From Leucobacter sp. 7(1) (GTDB taxonomy: Bacteria > Actinomycetota > Actinomycetes > Actinomycetales > Microbacteriaceae), in NCBI RefSeq assembly GCF_900163635.1, contig NZ_FUID01000067.1, forward strand, positions 1 to 57,337: 57,337 bases of DNA, in the 5' to 3' direction. The translations under genes were made by a program, and so were the position numbers. Below are positions 7,662 through 16,182 of the stretch, piece after piece. The stretch's first letter is position 1. Each line of letters starts with the position of its first letter. The notes under the pieces are model-generated. The model searched no databases. It was not told the origin of the DNA and saw only the letters and a program-made list of their open reading frames with translations.

Positions 7662-8567
7662 GTGAGCCAGAATATGACACGCTACGAACCACGGCTCGAT
7701 CTCGACAACATAGTCGCCATCGATTCGCATGTGCATATTGAGATCGGTGAGCACTCTCACTCTTCGCTCCCACAGGATCTCAGTGAAGCGGCAAGCGCGT
7801 ACTTCCGCACCGATGGACCGCGCCCCGAACTCGACGCAGTCGCAGAATACTACCGTGAACGCAATATGGCTGCCGTCGTCTTCACCGTCGACGCTCGGAC
7901 AAATCTCGGGCAAGATCCGATCCCGAGCGCGGAGATCGCTGCTGGGGCGGCCCGCCACAACGATGTCCTCATTCCCTATGGCTCAGTGGATCCGCTCCGC
8001 GGGGCGGTCGCTGTCGATGACGCCCGACGGCTCATCGAAGAATCGGGCGTCCGCGGATTCAAGTTCCACCCGACGGTGCAGGGCTTCAACCCAAGCGATG
8101 AGCGGCACTTCCCGCTCTACGCGGAGCTACAAGCCGCCGGCATTGTCGCACTGTTCCACACCGGTCAGACCGGGATCGGTGCGGGCCTCCCAGGAGGCCG
8201 CGGCCTCCGCCTCGGCCTTTCGAACCCAATCCTGCTCGACGAAGTCGCCGCGGAATTCCCCGAGCTGCAGATCGTGATGGCACATCCATCGGTGCCGTGG
8301 CAGGAAGAGGCTCTCTCCGTCGCCACGCACAAGCACAACACGTGGATCGACCTGTCCGGCTGGAGTCCGAAATACTTCCCCCCGGAGCTGATTCGCCATG
8401 CGGGCACCCTATTGAAGAATCGAGTGCTGTTCGGATCCGATTTCCCGCTCCTTACCCCGGATCGCTGGTTGCGAGACATCGAGCAGACGGCGCTCAAACC
8501 CGAAGCGCTACCCGGGATCATGAAAGACAACGCCGTTCGGCTCCTCGGCTTAGACCGGCAATCATGA
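7662..8567 (+). CDS. Amidohydrolase-family beta-ketoacyl-CoA hydrolase (CouO-like)
   Basis: A 301-residue amidohydrolase_2 protein with the metal-binding HVH in IDSHVHIE (about residue 25), GFKFHPTVQGF (about 130), a His in ALFHTGQ, a His in IVMAHPS and the final Asp in LFGSDFPLL. Enzymes of this type in actinobacterial hydroxycinnamate clusters split 4-hydroxyphenyl-beta-ketoacyl-CoA by a hydrolytic retro-Claisen step to the hydroxybenzoate and acetyl-CoA, instead of a thiolase. The GTG at 7662 or the ATG at 7674 may start it. Its stop overlaps the next start (ATGA). The function is inferred from family and operon partners. Confidence 0.82.
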   Translation: MSQNMTRYEPRLDLDNIVAIDSHVHIEIGEHSHSSLPQDLSEAASAYFRTDGPRPELDAVAEYYRERNMAAVVFTVDARTNLGQDPIPSAEIAAGAARHNDVLIPYGSVDPLRGAVAVDDARRLIEESGVRGFKFHPTVQGFNPSDERHFPLYAELQAAGIVALFHTGQTGIGAGLPGGRGLRLGLSNPILLDEVAAEFPELQIVMAHPSVPWQEEALSVATHKHNTWIDLSGWSPKYFPPELIRHAGTLLKNRVLFGSDFPLLTPDRWLRDIEQTALKPEALPGIMKDNAVRLLGLDRQS

Positions 8568-9787
8568 GCAACACACGCAGCAAACCGGCCCTCATCGCTG
8601 ACACCGCAATCGGAATCGACCCCCTTGGCTTCGCCGAAACTCATCTGAGTTCCGCGGCCCGCGCGGCACTCACGGAGTTACAGGGAGTGCTCGATATCGA
8701 AGTCCGACCACTCCTTGCGGAGGCGTGGGAGACCGCAACGATGCCGCCCGCGATACTCCAAGCAATCGCTCCATTGAATGTAATGCGCCCCGCGGGGATC
8801 ACCGCTGAAGAGTCAGATTCGTCACTCTATTCCGGCTTCCGAAATTACGTACTCGCGCGCACCGACGTATCCGTCGCAACCCTCGTCAATGCGCAATCAG
8901 GGCTCTTCCGCACAACCGTGCTCCTCGGCGGCTCGCCCGAGCAGGCCGAACAACTCGACCCTAAGATCCGCGATTTCTCACTCGCCGGGGTATTCGCACT
9001 CACCGAACCGGAGCACGGCTCCGACATCGCGGGAGGCCTCTCTACTACTGCACGCCGTACCGGCGGCGAGTGGGTTATCGATGGCACGAAGCGCTGGATC
9101 GGTGGCGCAGTGTCCGCGGATGTGATCGCCGTGTTCGCCCGTGACATCGAGGACAAGCAGGTAAAAGCGTTTCTCGTGCCCAGGCAGGCAGCCGGGGTCA
9201 CCCTCAACACGATCGGAGGGAAGATCGCCCTCCGGCCGATGCAAAACTCCACGATCACCCTGTCCGGTGTGCGCGTCCCCGAGTCGGCGCGGCTGCAGAA
9301 GATCAACTCCTGGCGCGATGTTGCAAGGATCCTCGGCGCGATGCGATCGGACGTGGCATGGATCGCGACGGGTCTGCAAGCTGGCGCACTCGACGCCGCA
9401 CTCACCTACACGCGGGGTCGGGAGCAGTTTGGCCACTCGATCGGCGGATTTCAGCTCGTCCAGGAAAAGCTCGCCCGTATGCTCGGCAATCTCACCGCGT
9501 CGCTCGGCCTCGTCACCCAGCTCTCGGTCCGCCAAGACCGAGGCATTCGCCGAGACGAGAATTCCTCGCTCGCGAAAATGTGGACGGCGTTGCATGCCCG
9601 AGAAACTGTCGCGCTCGGCCGCGAGATCGCAGGCGGCAACGGCATCTTACTCTCCCACGACAGCGCTCGTTTTTTCGCCGATGCCGAAGCCGTGTACTCG
9701 TACGAAGGCACACACGAAGTCACCTCGCTGATAGTGGGCCGCGCGCTCACCGGCGTCTCAGCATTTCTTCCATCGACCAACTACTGA
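8564..9787 (+). CDS. Acyl-CoA dehydrogenase
   Basis: A 407-residue FAD acyl-CoA dehydrogenase. Typical stretches are FALTEPEHGSDIAGG (about 147-161), GTKRWIGGAVSADV (about 175-188), and YTRGREQFGHSIGGFQLVQEKLA (about 285-307), with the C-terminal YEGTHEV region (about 383-389) where glutaryl/isovaleryl-type relatives keep an active or binding Glu. The start is the ATG at 8564, overlapping the previous stop. In this operon it most likely desaturates dihydrocinnamoyl-CoA esters, letting the cell use phenylpropanoates as well as cinnamates (inference). Confidence 0.88.
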   Translation: MSNTRSKPALIADTAIGIDPLGFAETHLSSAARAALTELQGVLDIEVRPLLAEAWETATMPPAILQAIAPLNVMRPAGITAEESDSSLYSGFRNYVLARTDVSVATLVNAQSGLFRTTVLLGGSPEQAEQLDPKIRDFSLAGVFALTEPEHGSDIAGGLSTTARRTGGEWVIDGTKRWIGGAVSADVIAVFARDIEDKQVKAFLVPRQAAGVTLNTIGGKIALRPMQNSTITLSGVRVPESARLQKINSWRDVARILGAMRSDVAWIATGLQAGALDAALTYTRGREQFGHSIGGFQLVQEKLARMLGNLTASLGLVTQLSVRQDRGIRRDENSSLAKMWTALHARETVALGREIAGGNGILLSHDSARFFADAEAVYSYEGTHEVTSLIVGRALTGVSAFLPSTNY

Positions 9788-9795
9788 GGAGCAAC

Positions 9796-10248
9796 ATGAC
9801 CACCACTACCGCGTACGCGGACGCCCTAAATCTCGCCGGCACCGACCTCGGTGCAACCGAGTGGCTGGAGATCACCCAGGACCGTGTCAATGTGTTTGCC
9901 GCCGCGGTCGACGACCACCAGTGGATCCACGTCGACCCAGAGCGCGCAGCCAACGGCCCGTTCGGTGGCGCAATCGCGCACGGTTTCCTCTCGTTGTCGC
10001 TCGCAACCCATTTCTGGACAGAGTTGTTTGAGCTTCAGGGTGTCACTACAAAGGTGAACTACGGACTCGACAAAGTTCGCTTCATTACCCCGGTGAAGGT
10101 GGGCGCTCGCGTCCGCATGACCGCCATCATCGCTGAAGTCACCGAGGTGCCAGGCGGATACCAGTTCGTCGTCGACCAAGTCATTGAAGTTGAGGGCGGT
10201 TCGAAACCCGCGCTCGTTGCCCGCGGCATCTATCGCTTCTACGCGTAA
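9796..10248 (+). CDS. MaoC-like (R)-specific enoyl-CoA hydratase
   Basis: A 150-residue single hot-dog protein. The hydratase-2 motif is clear: FAAAVDDHQWIHVDPERA (Asp and His of the catalytic pair, about residues 34-51) followed by FGGAIAHGFLSLSL. The length is normal for MaoC-like hydratases. The start is the ATG at 9796 with a GAGGAGC ribosome site eight bases after the dehydrogenase stop. It would hydrate the cinnamoyl-CoA double bond before oxidation by the SDR. A terminator-like hairpin follows it. Confidence 0.88.
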   Translation: MTTTTAYADALNLAGTDLGATEWLEITQDRVNVFAAAVDDHQWIHVDPERAANGPFGGAIAHGFLSLSLATHFWTELFELQGVTTKVNYGLDKVRFITPVKVGARVRMTAIIAEVTEVPGGYQFVVDQVIEVEGGSKPALVARGIYRFYA

Positions 10249-10251
10249 TCG

Positions 10252-10281
10252 GAGGCTGGGTGCGTCGCGGCACCCAGCCTC
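10252..10281 (+). terminator. Stem-loop between hydratase and CoA-ligase genes
   Basis: Perfect 12-bp arms (10252-10263 and 10270-10281) with a six-base loop, beginning four bases after the MaoC stop and followed by a pyrimidine-rich stretch. It looks like an intrinsic terminator or attenuator inside the operon, before the acyl-CoA ligase. Confidence 0.6.
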
Positions 10282-10323
10282 TCCGCTCTTTCCTCTGCCC
10301 GTTTTCCTCAACGAAGAGACACT

Positions 10324-11901
10324 ATGCATAACCATGGACTCGGTGCCTGGCTCACCACCCGCAAGCAGAAGAATCCTGACAAGGTGGCCCTGATCTTTGG
10401 TGCTGACGAGCGGCTGACGTACCGTGAACTCGCAGATCGCACCGACGCGCTCTCTGGCGTGCTGTGGCAACACGGAATCAGGAAGGGGGACTCCGTCGCG
10501 TTTCTTGGCGAGAACAGCCCCGAGTTTCTGTTCACCTTATTCGCGTGCGCGCAGCTCGGGGCCGTCTTTGTTCCAGTGAACACCCGCCTCGCTCCACCTG
10601 AGTTTGACCACCTGCTTCGCGACTCAGGCACCCGCGCGGTGATCCATGGCCCTGAGTTCGCCGACGTCCTCACCCCAGTCATCGATCAGATTGGGGTCGT
10701 GCATCGATTCCAGATCGGTACGGACGAGCACCCGCAGGCGTCCGCGCTCACACCGCTGCTCGACGCGACCCGTGGAGGTCACGTGGATGGCGCGGTAGAA
10801 CTCAGCGATCCCGCCGCAATTCTCTACACGTCCGGCACGACTGGTAAGGCAAAGGGCGCGGTCCTCAGCCATGGCAATCTCACCTGGGTCGCGATCAACT
10901 CGGTCATCGACTATGACATCGTATCGACCGATGTCGCGCTCATGATCTCTCCGCTTTTCCACGCCGCAGCGCTCGGGATGGGCGCGCTGCCCACGATCTT
11001 GAAGGGGGGCACGATGGTGCTCGAGCGTGGCTTTGAAGCGGGCCGCGCCCTGATGCTGGTCGAACAGCAGGGCGTCACCATGCTGAGCGGGGTGCCGACA
11101 ACCTATCAGTTGCTCGCTGATCACCCGCACTGGGCGAGCACAGATATCTCTTCACTCTCGAAGCTCACTTGCGGTGGCTCCGCGGTACCCAGTCGCATTC
11201 TCAAGGCCTTTGAAGAACGCGGGCTATCGTTTTCTCAGGGCTACGGCATGACCGAAACCTCGCCAGGCGCAACGAGCCTGGCCCCTGCAATGACTCGGGT
11301 TAAGCAGGGCAGCGTTGGCCTCCCTCACTTCTTTACTGAGGTGCGGATCTCCACGCATACCGCCCCCGGTGAGGCAGAGGACAGCGGCGATGGTCAGGTT
11401 GCACGCGCAATCGTTCCGCGAGGCACAGTCGGCGAGATCGAGGTGCGCGGCCCGAACGTCTTCCTCGGCTACCACGGACGCAATGAGGATACTGCCAAGG
11501 CGTTCACGCCCGACGGCTGGTTCCGTTCCGGCGACCTCGGCTATCTCGACGATGACGGGTACCTGTTCATCGCTGATCGCCTGAAAGACATGATCATTTC
11601 CGGCGGGGAAAACATCTACCCTGCCGAGATCGAGGAGCACCTGAACTGCCTTCCCGGGGTCACCGGTGCCGCTGTGATTGGTGTCGTCGATAAACAGTGG
11701 GGTGAGGTGCCCTGGGCCATCATCACGCTCGCCGCTGAAGCAGCCCCCTCGGTCGGCACAACGGCAGCCATCCGCACCGAACTCGACGGCAAGCTGGCCC
11801 GCTACAAAATCCCGAAGCGCGTCATTGTCGTCTCAGAGTTCCCGCGCACGGCCTCGGGGAAGATCCGAAAAGCCGACCTGCGCGCGCAGTTTGGACAGTA
11901 G
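10324..11901 (+). CDS. Acyl-CoA synthetase, probable hydroxycinnamate-CoA ligase
   Basis: A 525-residue AMP-forming ligase. The P-loop-like motif is LYTSGTTGKAKGA (about 167-179), A5 is YGMTETSP (about 307-314), the hinge stretch is RLKDMIISGGENIYPAEIEE (about 420-439), and the adenylation Lys is in SGKIRKADLR near the C-terminus. It activates a carboxylic acid to the CoA thioester via an acyl-AMP. Its place at the end of the SDR/hydrolase/dehydrogenase/hydratase operon points to p-coumarate, ferulate or phenylpropanoates as substrates. The acyl pocket cannot be read reliably from sequence. Confidence 0.88.
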   Translation: MHNHGLGAWLTTRKQKNPDKVALIFGADERLTYRELADRTDALSGVLWQHGIRKGDSVAFLGENSPEFLFTLFACAQLGAVFVPVNTRLAPPEFDHLLRDSGTRAVIHGPEFADVLTPVIDQIGVVHRFQIGTDEHPQASALTPLLDATRGGHVDGAVELSDPAAILYTSGTTGKAKGAVLSHGNLTWVAINSVIDYDIVSTDVALMISPLFHAAALGMGALPTILKGGTMVLERGFEAGRALMLVEQQGVTMLSGVPTTYQLLADHPHWASTDISSLSKLTCGGSAVPSRILKAFEERGLSFSQGYGMTETSPGATSLAPAMTRVKQGSVGLPHFFTEVRISTHTAPGEAEDSGDGQVARAIVPRGTVGEIEVRGPNVFLGYHGRNEDTAKAFTPDGWFRSGDLGYLDDDGYLFIADRLKDMIISGGENIYPAEIEEHLNCLPGVTGAAVIGVVDKQWGEVPWAIITLAAEAAPSVGTTAAIRTELDGKLARYKIPKRVIVVSEFPRTASGKIRKADLRAQFGQ

Positions 11902-12010
11902 CGGCACGCGGTCGTGTCTCAACACAGGTGTCGTTGAGGGCGAGCCACCGAAGCGACCACGCCGAAAGGACGGCTCGAAGTACCGCTGCATTCCATAGAA
12001 GTTTAGGAGG

Positions 12011-12044
12011 AGCTGGTGCCGAGGAATGAGTCTCGGCACCAGCT
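12011..12044. terminator. Bidirectional terminator between acyl-CoA ligase and vanB
   Basis: AGCTGGTGCCGAG (12011-12023) pairs perfectly with 12032-12044 across an eight-base loop. It lies in the 174-base gap between two convergent genes, about 110 bases after the ligase stop and 32 bases after the vanB stop. There is no T-run on either side. Apart from this hairpin I see nothing else in the gap. Confidence 0.65.
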
Positions 12045-12075
12045 ACGCCACGAACCGTTTGGCGCCACGCCCTAC

Positions 12076-13113
12076 CTAGCTCACCTCCACCACCACCCGC
12101 GCGCATCGGCCCGTGTGGCGGTCGGCCGCTGCATGGGCCGTGCCCGTGTCGGCGGAGCGGCTCCCCGTGCCCGCGATGACACGGGAGACGCAGCCACACA
12201 TCTTGGAGTTCGGTGCTTTTTGGCGTTCCGAGTAGAACACGTCACGGTGGTCGACCTGGCCGTCAAGCTCTACGATGCGCACTTCGCAGAGTCCGCACTC
12301 ACCGCGTCGACAGTCGAACATCATGTCCACACCTGCCCGCTCGAGCGCTTCGAGCATGGATTCGGTGGGCTGTACCTCGACTGTCACGTTGTATTGCGGC
12401 ACGACCACTTCAAACGGTTCGGCCTCAAACCAGCCGGAGTTGCCGAAGGTCTCATAGCGGAGCGCCGTGATGTCACGATCGCTCCGCTCCCAGGTACGGC
12501 GGATCTCTTCCATCAGCCGAATGGGCCCGCACATGTAGAGTTCCGCAGCTGCCGGCAGACCAACAATCAGTTCTGCGACGCTCATGCGTCCGTGTTCCTC
12601 GGTGATGTGTTCCACGAGGCGATCTCCGTGGACGGCACGCAGCTCTTCTCGGTACGCCATCCGTGCCACAGAGGTGCCGACGTAGTGCAGTTCATAGCTC
12701 GCACCGAGTCGTTTGAGGACAGAAGCCATCCCCCGGATCGCGGTGATTCCCACGCCGCCTGCGACGAGCACATATGCGGGGGCACCGATCCGGAGCGGGA
12801 AATCCTGCACGGGTGCCGTGACCTTGAGTTCGTCCCCCGGCTGCACCCCGTGCATAAACTCGGAACCACCCCGCGAAGTGGGAGTGCGGTAGATGCTGAT
12901 TGCAATGCGGTCCCCCGTCTTACTCGCTCCGACCACTGAGTAGGACCGCGTGTCGGTGCGACCATCGGGGAGATGCACCCCGACGTCAACGTGTGTGCCG
13001 GGCTTTGCGGGGACCGGGTGATCCGGTGCGAGGTCAATGCGCCGAATACCGTCCGCCACTTCGGTGCACGCGAGCACACGAGCTGTCTGCCACGCCAGCT
13101 GCTTATCGACCAT
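12076..13113 (-). CDS. vanB: Vanillate O-demethylase reductase subunit VanB
   Basis: A 345-residue oxygenase reductase of the phthalate dioxygenase reductase class. In order: FMN/FAD-binding barrel with DTRSYSVVG (about 58-66), NAD-binding lobe (YVLVAGGVGITAIRGM, about 110-125), and a C-terminal plant-type [2Fe-2S] domain with Cys ligands in CRRGECGLC and MCGC. It passes electrons from NAD(P)H to VanA. The chosen ATG at 13113 overlaps the vanA stop by 11 bases. The tail after MCGCVSRV is about 20 residues longer than usual (low-complexity, Ala/Thr/His-rich) before the final beta strand RVVVEV. Confidence 0.9.
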   Translation of the reverse strand: MVDKQLAWQTARVLACTEVADGIRRIDLAPDHPVPAKPGTHVDVGVHLPDGRTDTRSYSVVGASKTGDRIAISIYRTPTSRGGSEFMHGVQPGDELKVTAPVQDFPLRIGAPAYVLVAGGVGITAIRGMASVLKRLGASYELHYVGTSVARMAYREELRAVHGDRLVEHITEEHGRMSVAELIVGLPAAAELYMCGPIRLMEEIRRTWERSDRDITALRYETFGNSGWFEAEPFEVVVPQYNVTVEVQPTESMLEALERAGVDMMFDCRRGECGLCEVRIVELDGQVDHRDVFYSERQKAPNSKMCGCVSRVIAGTGSRSADTGTAHAAADRHTGRCARVVVEVS

Positions 13114-14302
13114 GTGACGCCCCCGCAGCTGCGACTTCACGAGCCGAGGAGGACGTCAGCCGGTAGCTCTTCTCCACGGCGTCGCGAAGCAAGGGCGCTG
13201 CTGCACCGCGCCCCTCTGCGTCGAGGGCTCGCTCCAGCATACGGCGTACCCACATGCCCCCAGCATCGATGTTGAGATTGTAGAACTCGTAGTCTGGGTT
13301 GGCGTCGATCGCGTCCTGCTGGGCCTTCAGCATGGCCTCGTCCTCCCCGAACACACTGTGCACCCCGTTGCGCAACTGCGTGGTGATGAGTTGGCTTTCG
13401 AGCCGGTAGTTTCGCATGAAGGCCCAAAAGTAGTGACAACTGCGATCCCCCTCCGGGGTGATCGTGTTCATGACGTAGCCGTTCACGCCTCGCGATCGGT
13501 CCCCCTTGCGCGCACCAGTTCCCGCTTCAGCAACGCCCACATCGATGCAGATCGTGGAGGGGAACGTGTAGTGGATGATCTGCCACCGGTCGACCTTGCC
13601 CTCGAAGTCTGGGAACTTGTCGCGCATGTTCTTCCGCCAGAATGGGGGCGCATCGATACCCAGCATCCACCGGGTAACGGTTACGGTGTTGCCGTCGTGG
13701 GAGACATGGAACTCAGATTCGCTCAGCTCTTCCTGACCAATAGAAGAAGAGTGCACGAACTCTTCATGAGTGAGGTCCATAAGGTTGTCGAGCACGAGCT
13801 GGTAATTGCACGGTGCATAGATCGTTTCGCCGTCGCCGGCCCACTCCTCTGAATTGAGCTGGTGCATGTCGGGAATCGCTGCTGGATCAGCGAGCGTAGG
13901 GTCTCCCAGCCAGACCCAGAGATAGCGATACCGCTCAACAATTGGAAACGAGGGGACCACTGCGGAGGGGTTCAGTGTCTCCTGCGCGGGCATGGAGGTA
14001 CATCGGCCCGCGGAGTTGTAGCGGATACCGTGGTAGGGACACTGAACTTCGTCATTGCCGACGAGTTTCCCCTGTGACAGCGGGGCGAGGCGGTGCCAGC
14101 ACGCGTCGGCGAGCGCGACAGGCACCCCATGCTGAGTGCGGTAGAGCGCGAGTGGGCGGCCGGCGACGGTGCGCGCAAGAATCCCCTTCGCGGTGATCTC
14201 GTGATCCCACGCGGCAACGTACCAGGCGTTGAGCGGGTAGGTCAGTAGCTTCGCGGTCGAGGTGATGTTCGAGGCAGAGCTCGAGGTGTCGTGATCCAGC
14301 AT
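13103..14302 (-). CDS. vanA: Vanillate O-demethylase oxygenase subunit VanA (Rieske)
   Basis: A 399-residue Rieske non-haem iron oxygenase. The Rieske ligands are Cys68-His70 (CWH) and Cys88-His91 (CPYH). The mononuclear iron region is DNLMDLTHEEFVH, with His179, His184 and bridging Asp176. The N-terminal NAWYVAAW and the GDPTLADPA region are typical of VanA. It demethylates vanillate to protocatechuate and formaldehyde, using VanB. Substrate identity is supported by the adjacent VanB, the divergent PadR/VanR regulator and the operator. It is about 40 residues longer than many VanA proteins, mostly at the two ends. Confidence 0.9.
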   Translation of the reverse strand: MLDHDTSSSASNITSTAKLLTYPLNAWYVAAWDHEITAKGILARTVAGRPLALYRTQHGVPVALADACWHRLAPLSQGKLVGNDEVQCPYHGIRYNSAGRCTSMPAQETLNPSAVVPSFPIVERYRYLWVWLGDPTLADPAAIPDMHQLNSEEWAGDGETIYAPCNYQLVLDNLMDLTHEEFVHSSSIGQEELSESEFHVSHDGNTVTVTRWMLGIDAPPFWRKNMRDKFPDFEGKVDRWQIIHYTFPSTICIDVGVAEAGTGARKGDRSRGVNGYVMNTITPEGDRSCHYFWAFMRNYRLESQLITTQLRNGVHSVFGEDEAMLKAQQDAIDANPDYEFYNLNIDAGGMWVRRMLERALDAEGRGAAAPLLRDAVEKSYRLTSSSAREVAAAGASHGR

Positions 14303-14348
14303 TGTGCACTCCCTTGTGTCCGTGGTCGCGGTCCCCTGTGCAGGACCA

Positions 14349-14372
14349 AACTAACTATAAACATAGTTAGTT
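14349..14372. promoter_or_regulatory. VanR (PadR-type) operator between vanA and vanR
   Basis: A perfect inverted repeat: AACTAACTAT (14349-14358), four bases AAAC, ATAGTTAGTT (14363-14372). It lies in the 137-base divergent region and overlaps TATA-like hexamers on both strands. The left arm is the same as the AACTAACTAA half reported, as I recall it, for the Corynebacterium glutamicum VanR operator, with the same four-base spacer. It probably represses both directions until vanillate binds VanR. Confidence 0.8.
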
Positions 14373-14439
14373 CTATGGCACACATTACACGGAGCAGATA
14401 GCCTTGCCCAGACAACACCGCGACTGCCCGGAGGTCCCC

Positions 14440-15027
14440 ATGAGTCTGCGTGCCGCTCTTCTCGCCCTCATTTCGGGCGGCCCGCTCACCGGCTACGACG
14501 CGGTGAAGCACTTCCGCAGCTCGGTTGGGCACGTATGGCATGCGCCGGACTCCCAGATATACCCCGAGCTGCGCAGGTTGCAAGCGGAGGGGCTCCTCGC
14601 TGCGACCGAAGTTCCGTGGGGCACGAAGCAGGCAACCAAAACACAGTACGCACTCACCGAGCACGGTGCGGCCGCGCTCCGCGAGTGGCAGTCAACACCC
14701 CTCAGCTATGTTGCCGAGCGAGACCAGCCTCACCTACTCGCGGCCTATTTCGAGTGGGGCAGCGAGGAATCTGCGCGAGCTCGACTCATCGAGCACATCG
14801 CGTTCTACACGGCCGCGCGCGGTGCCGCGCAACGGCAAATTCGTGAGATCGAGGAACGGACGAGCGCTACGCTCGCGCGGCGCCTCCGTGTCACACCGGA
14901 GGCCGACTGGGATCGCGTCGCAGCGTTCAAGCGCTTCGCCTACGAAGGCAAGATCGCGCGCGCCGAGGCGGAGGTCGCGTGGGCCGAGCGCGGCCTCGAC
15001 CTCCTCAGTACATTCCCGCCCGAGTAG
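14440..15027 (+). CDS. vanR: PadR-family regulator VanR
   Basis: A 195-residue PadR protein: N-terminal winged helix (LRAALLALISGGPLTGYDAVKHF, YPELRRLQAEGLL, and wing YALTEHG, residues 1-85), and a C-terminal helical dimerisation domain with the Vir_Act_alpha_C pattern. The start is the ATG at 14440 with GGAGG seven bases upstream; the frame open upstream is not needed. PadR-type VanR controls vanAB in corynebacteria. Position, direction and operator all agree. Confidence 0.87.
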   Translation: MSLRAALLALISGGPLTGYDAVKHFRSSVGHVWHAPDSQIYPELRRLQAEGLLAATEVPWGTKQATKTQYALTEHGAAALREWQSTPLSYVAERDQPHLLAAYFEWGSEESARARLIEHIAFYTAARGAAQRQIREIEERTSATLARRLRVTPEADWDRVAAFKRFAYEGKIARAEAEVAWAERGLDLLSTFPPE

Positions 15028-15057
15028 TACCTACTGCCGCGTCAGATCGGCCGGCAC

Positions 15058-16182
15058 TCAGCTCCCCCGCGTTGGGCGATGCACCGCGACGGTGAGCACC
15101 GCAAGGGCCGAACCGACGGCGGTATCGAGCACCCGCTCGCCAGCCGTCGCCCAGTGGTCGGTGCCGCCCGCCGCGGCGCTCGAAATGAACAGCACGAGTG
15201 GCGTGATGAACACGAGCGCGAGCGCGTAGTTGCGTACGACGACGAGCTCGATCGAGAACTGGAGCGCCATGATCAGAAGGACCAGAGTGAGCGGGTGCTC
15301 GCCGAGCGGGGCGATCACCAGATACAGCAGCGCCCCGAGCAGCGTGCCGACCGTGCGGTGCAGGCCGCGACCGAGCGAGTGGCTGCGCCCCGGGGTCAGG
15401 CCCACCACCGCGACTCCCGCGGCCACCGTCCAGTAGGCGCGGCTCGGGTCGAGCCAGAGCAGGCTCAACGCGGTGCCCAGGACCGCCACGATCGCGATCC
15501 GAAGCAGCAGCTCACGTTCGGGAGTCCCGAACCACGGGCCGGGGAGCAGCTCCCGCAGCGGCCGCACAGAGCGAGCGCGCTCCGCGGAGCGAAGCAGCGG
15601 GGCGAGCGCCACCACATATGAGAATAGGAGCCCGCCGCACATCGCGGCAAGAAATACCGCCGGATCTGTGATCCGCTCTCCGTCACGGACCGCGGTGATC
15701 GTGCCTGCGAGCCCATAGACGAGCACGAAGAACACGGGACCGGGCGGGCCGAGCCGCACCCCGATCGCGAACGCACTCACCGCGATCGCGGCACCGACAA
15801 GCCCGAAGGAATACGCGAGGTGGGAGGGGACCAGCGCCACTCCCAAGCCGGCGCACCCGAGCAGAACACCTCCGACGATAGGCAGGAGCTTTGCTCGCTC
15901 CGCGGCCCCCGCGCTCGCGGCGAAGAGCGCAACAAAGGCCCCGGCCCCGGCCTGTAAACCGAGATCGGGGCGCCCCAGCAGGGTGCACACGAGCAGGGGG
16001 ATCCCGATCGACAGTGCGGCGCGGGCAGCAATCCAATACCGCGGCCCCGGCCCCGCCGGAAGGGCGAACAGACTGCGGACGGCGTTCCCGCCCGCGCGCA
16101 GAATTTGGTGCAGGATCACGCGCCACGGGTGGGGGTCGCCCGCAGCGCCGGATCCGCCGCCGCCCGTTTGCGGTGGGTTCAC
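15058..16182 (-). CDS. FUSC-family membrane protein, possible aromatic-acid exporter
   Basis: A 374-residue membrane protein with two blocks of hydrophobic helices (about residues 45-190 and 230-365) separated by a polar stretch, the arrangement of the FUSC/AaeB-like family. It is shorter than the full AaeB. The start is a GTG at 16182 that overlaps the IclR stop (GTGA), so it is the last gene of the pca operon. AaeB exports p-hydroxybenzoate in E. coli; a similar relief valve for hydroxybenzoates or protocatechuate would make sense here, but the substrate is inferred. Confidence 0.75.
   Translation of the reverse strand: MNPPQTGGGGSGAAGDPHPWRVILHQILRAGGNAVRSLFALPAGPGPRYWIAARAALSIGIPLLVCTLLGRPDLGLQAGAGAFVALFAASAGAAERAKLLPIVGGVLLGCAGLGVALVPSHLAYSFGLVGAAIAVSAFAIGVRLGPPGPVFFVLVYGLAGTITAVRDGERITDPAVFLAAMCGGLLFSYVVALAPLLRSAERARSVRPLRELLPGPWFGTPERELLLRIAIVAVLGTALSLLWLDPSRAYWTVAAGVAVVGLTPGRSHSLGRGLHRTVGTLLGALLYLVIAPLGEHPLTLVLLIMALQFSIELVVVRNYALALVFITPLVLFISSAAAGGTDHWATAGERVLDTAVGSALAVLTVAVHRPTRGS

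Noticed and set aside
8297..8563. N-terminal extension of the acyl-CoA dehydrogenase
   Set aside because: It overlaps the amidohydrolase gene in another frame. The ATG at 8564 overlaps that gene's stop and matches the family start.
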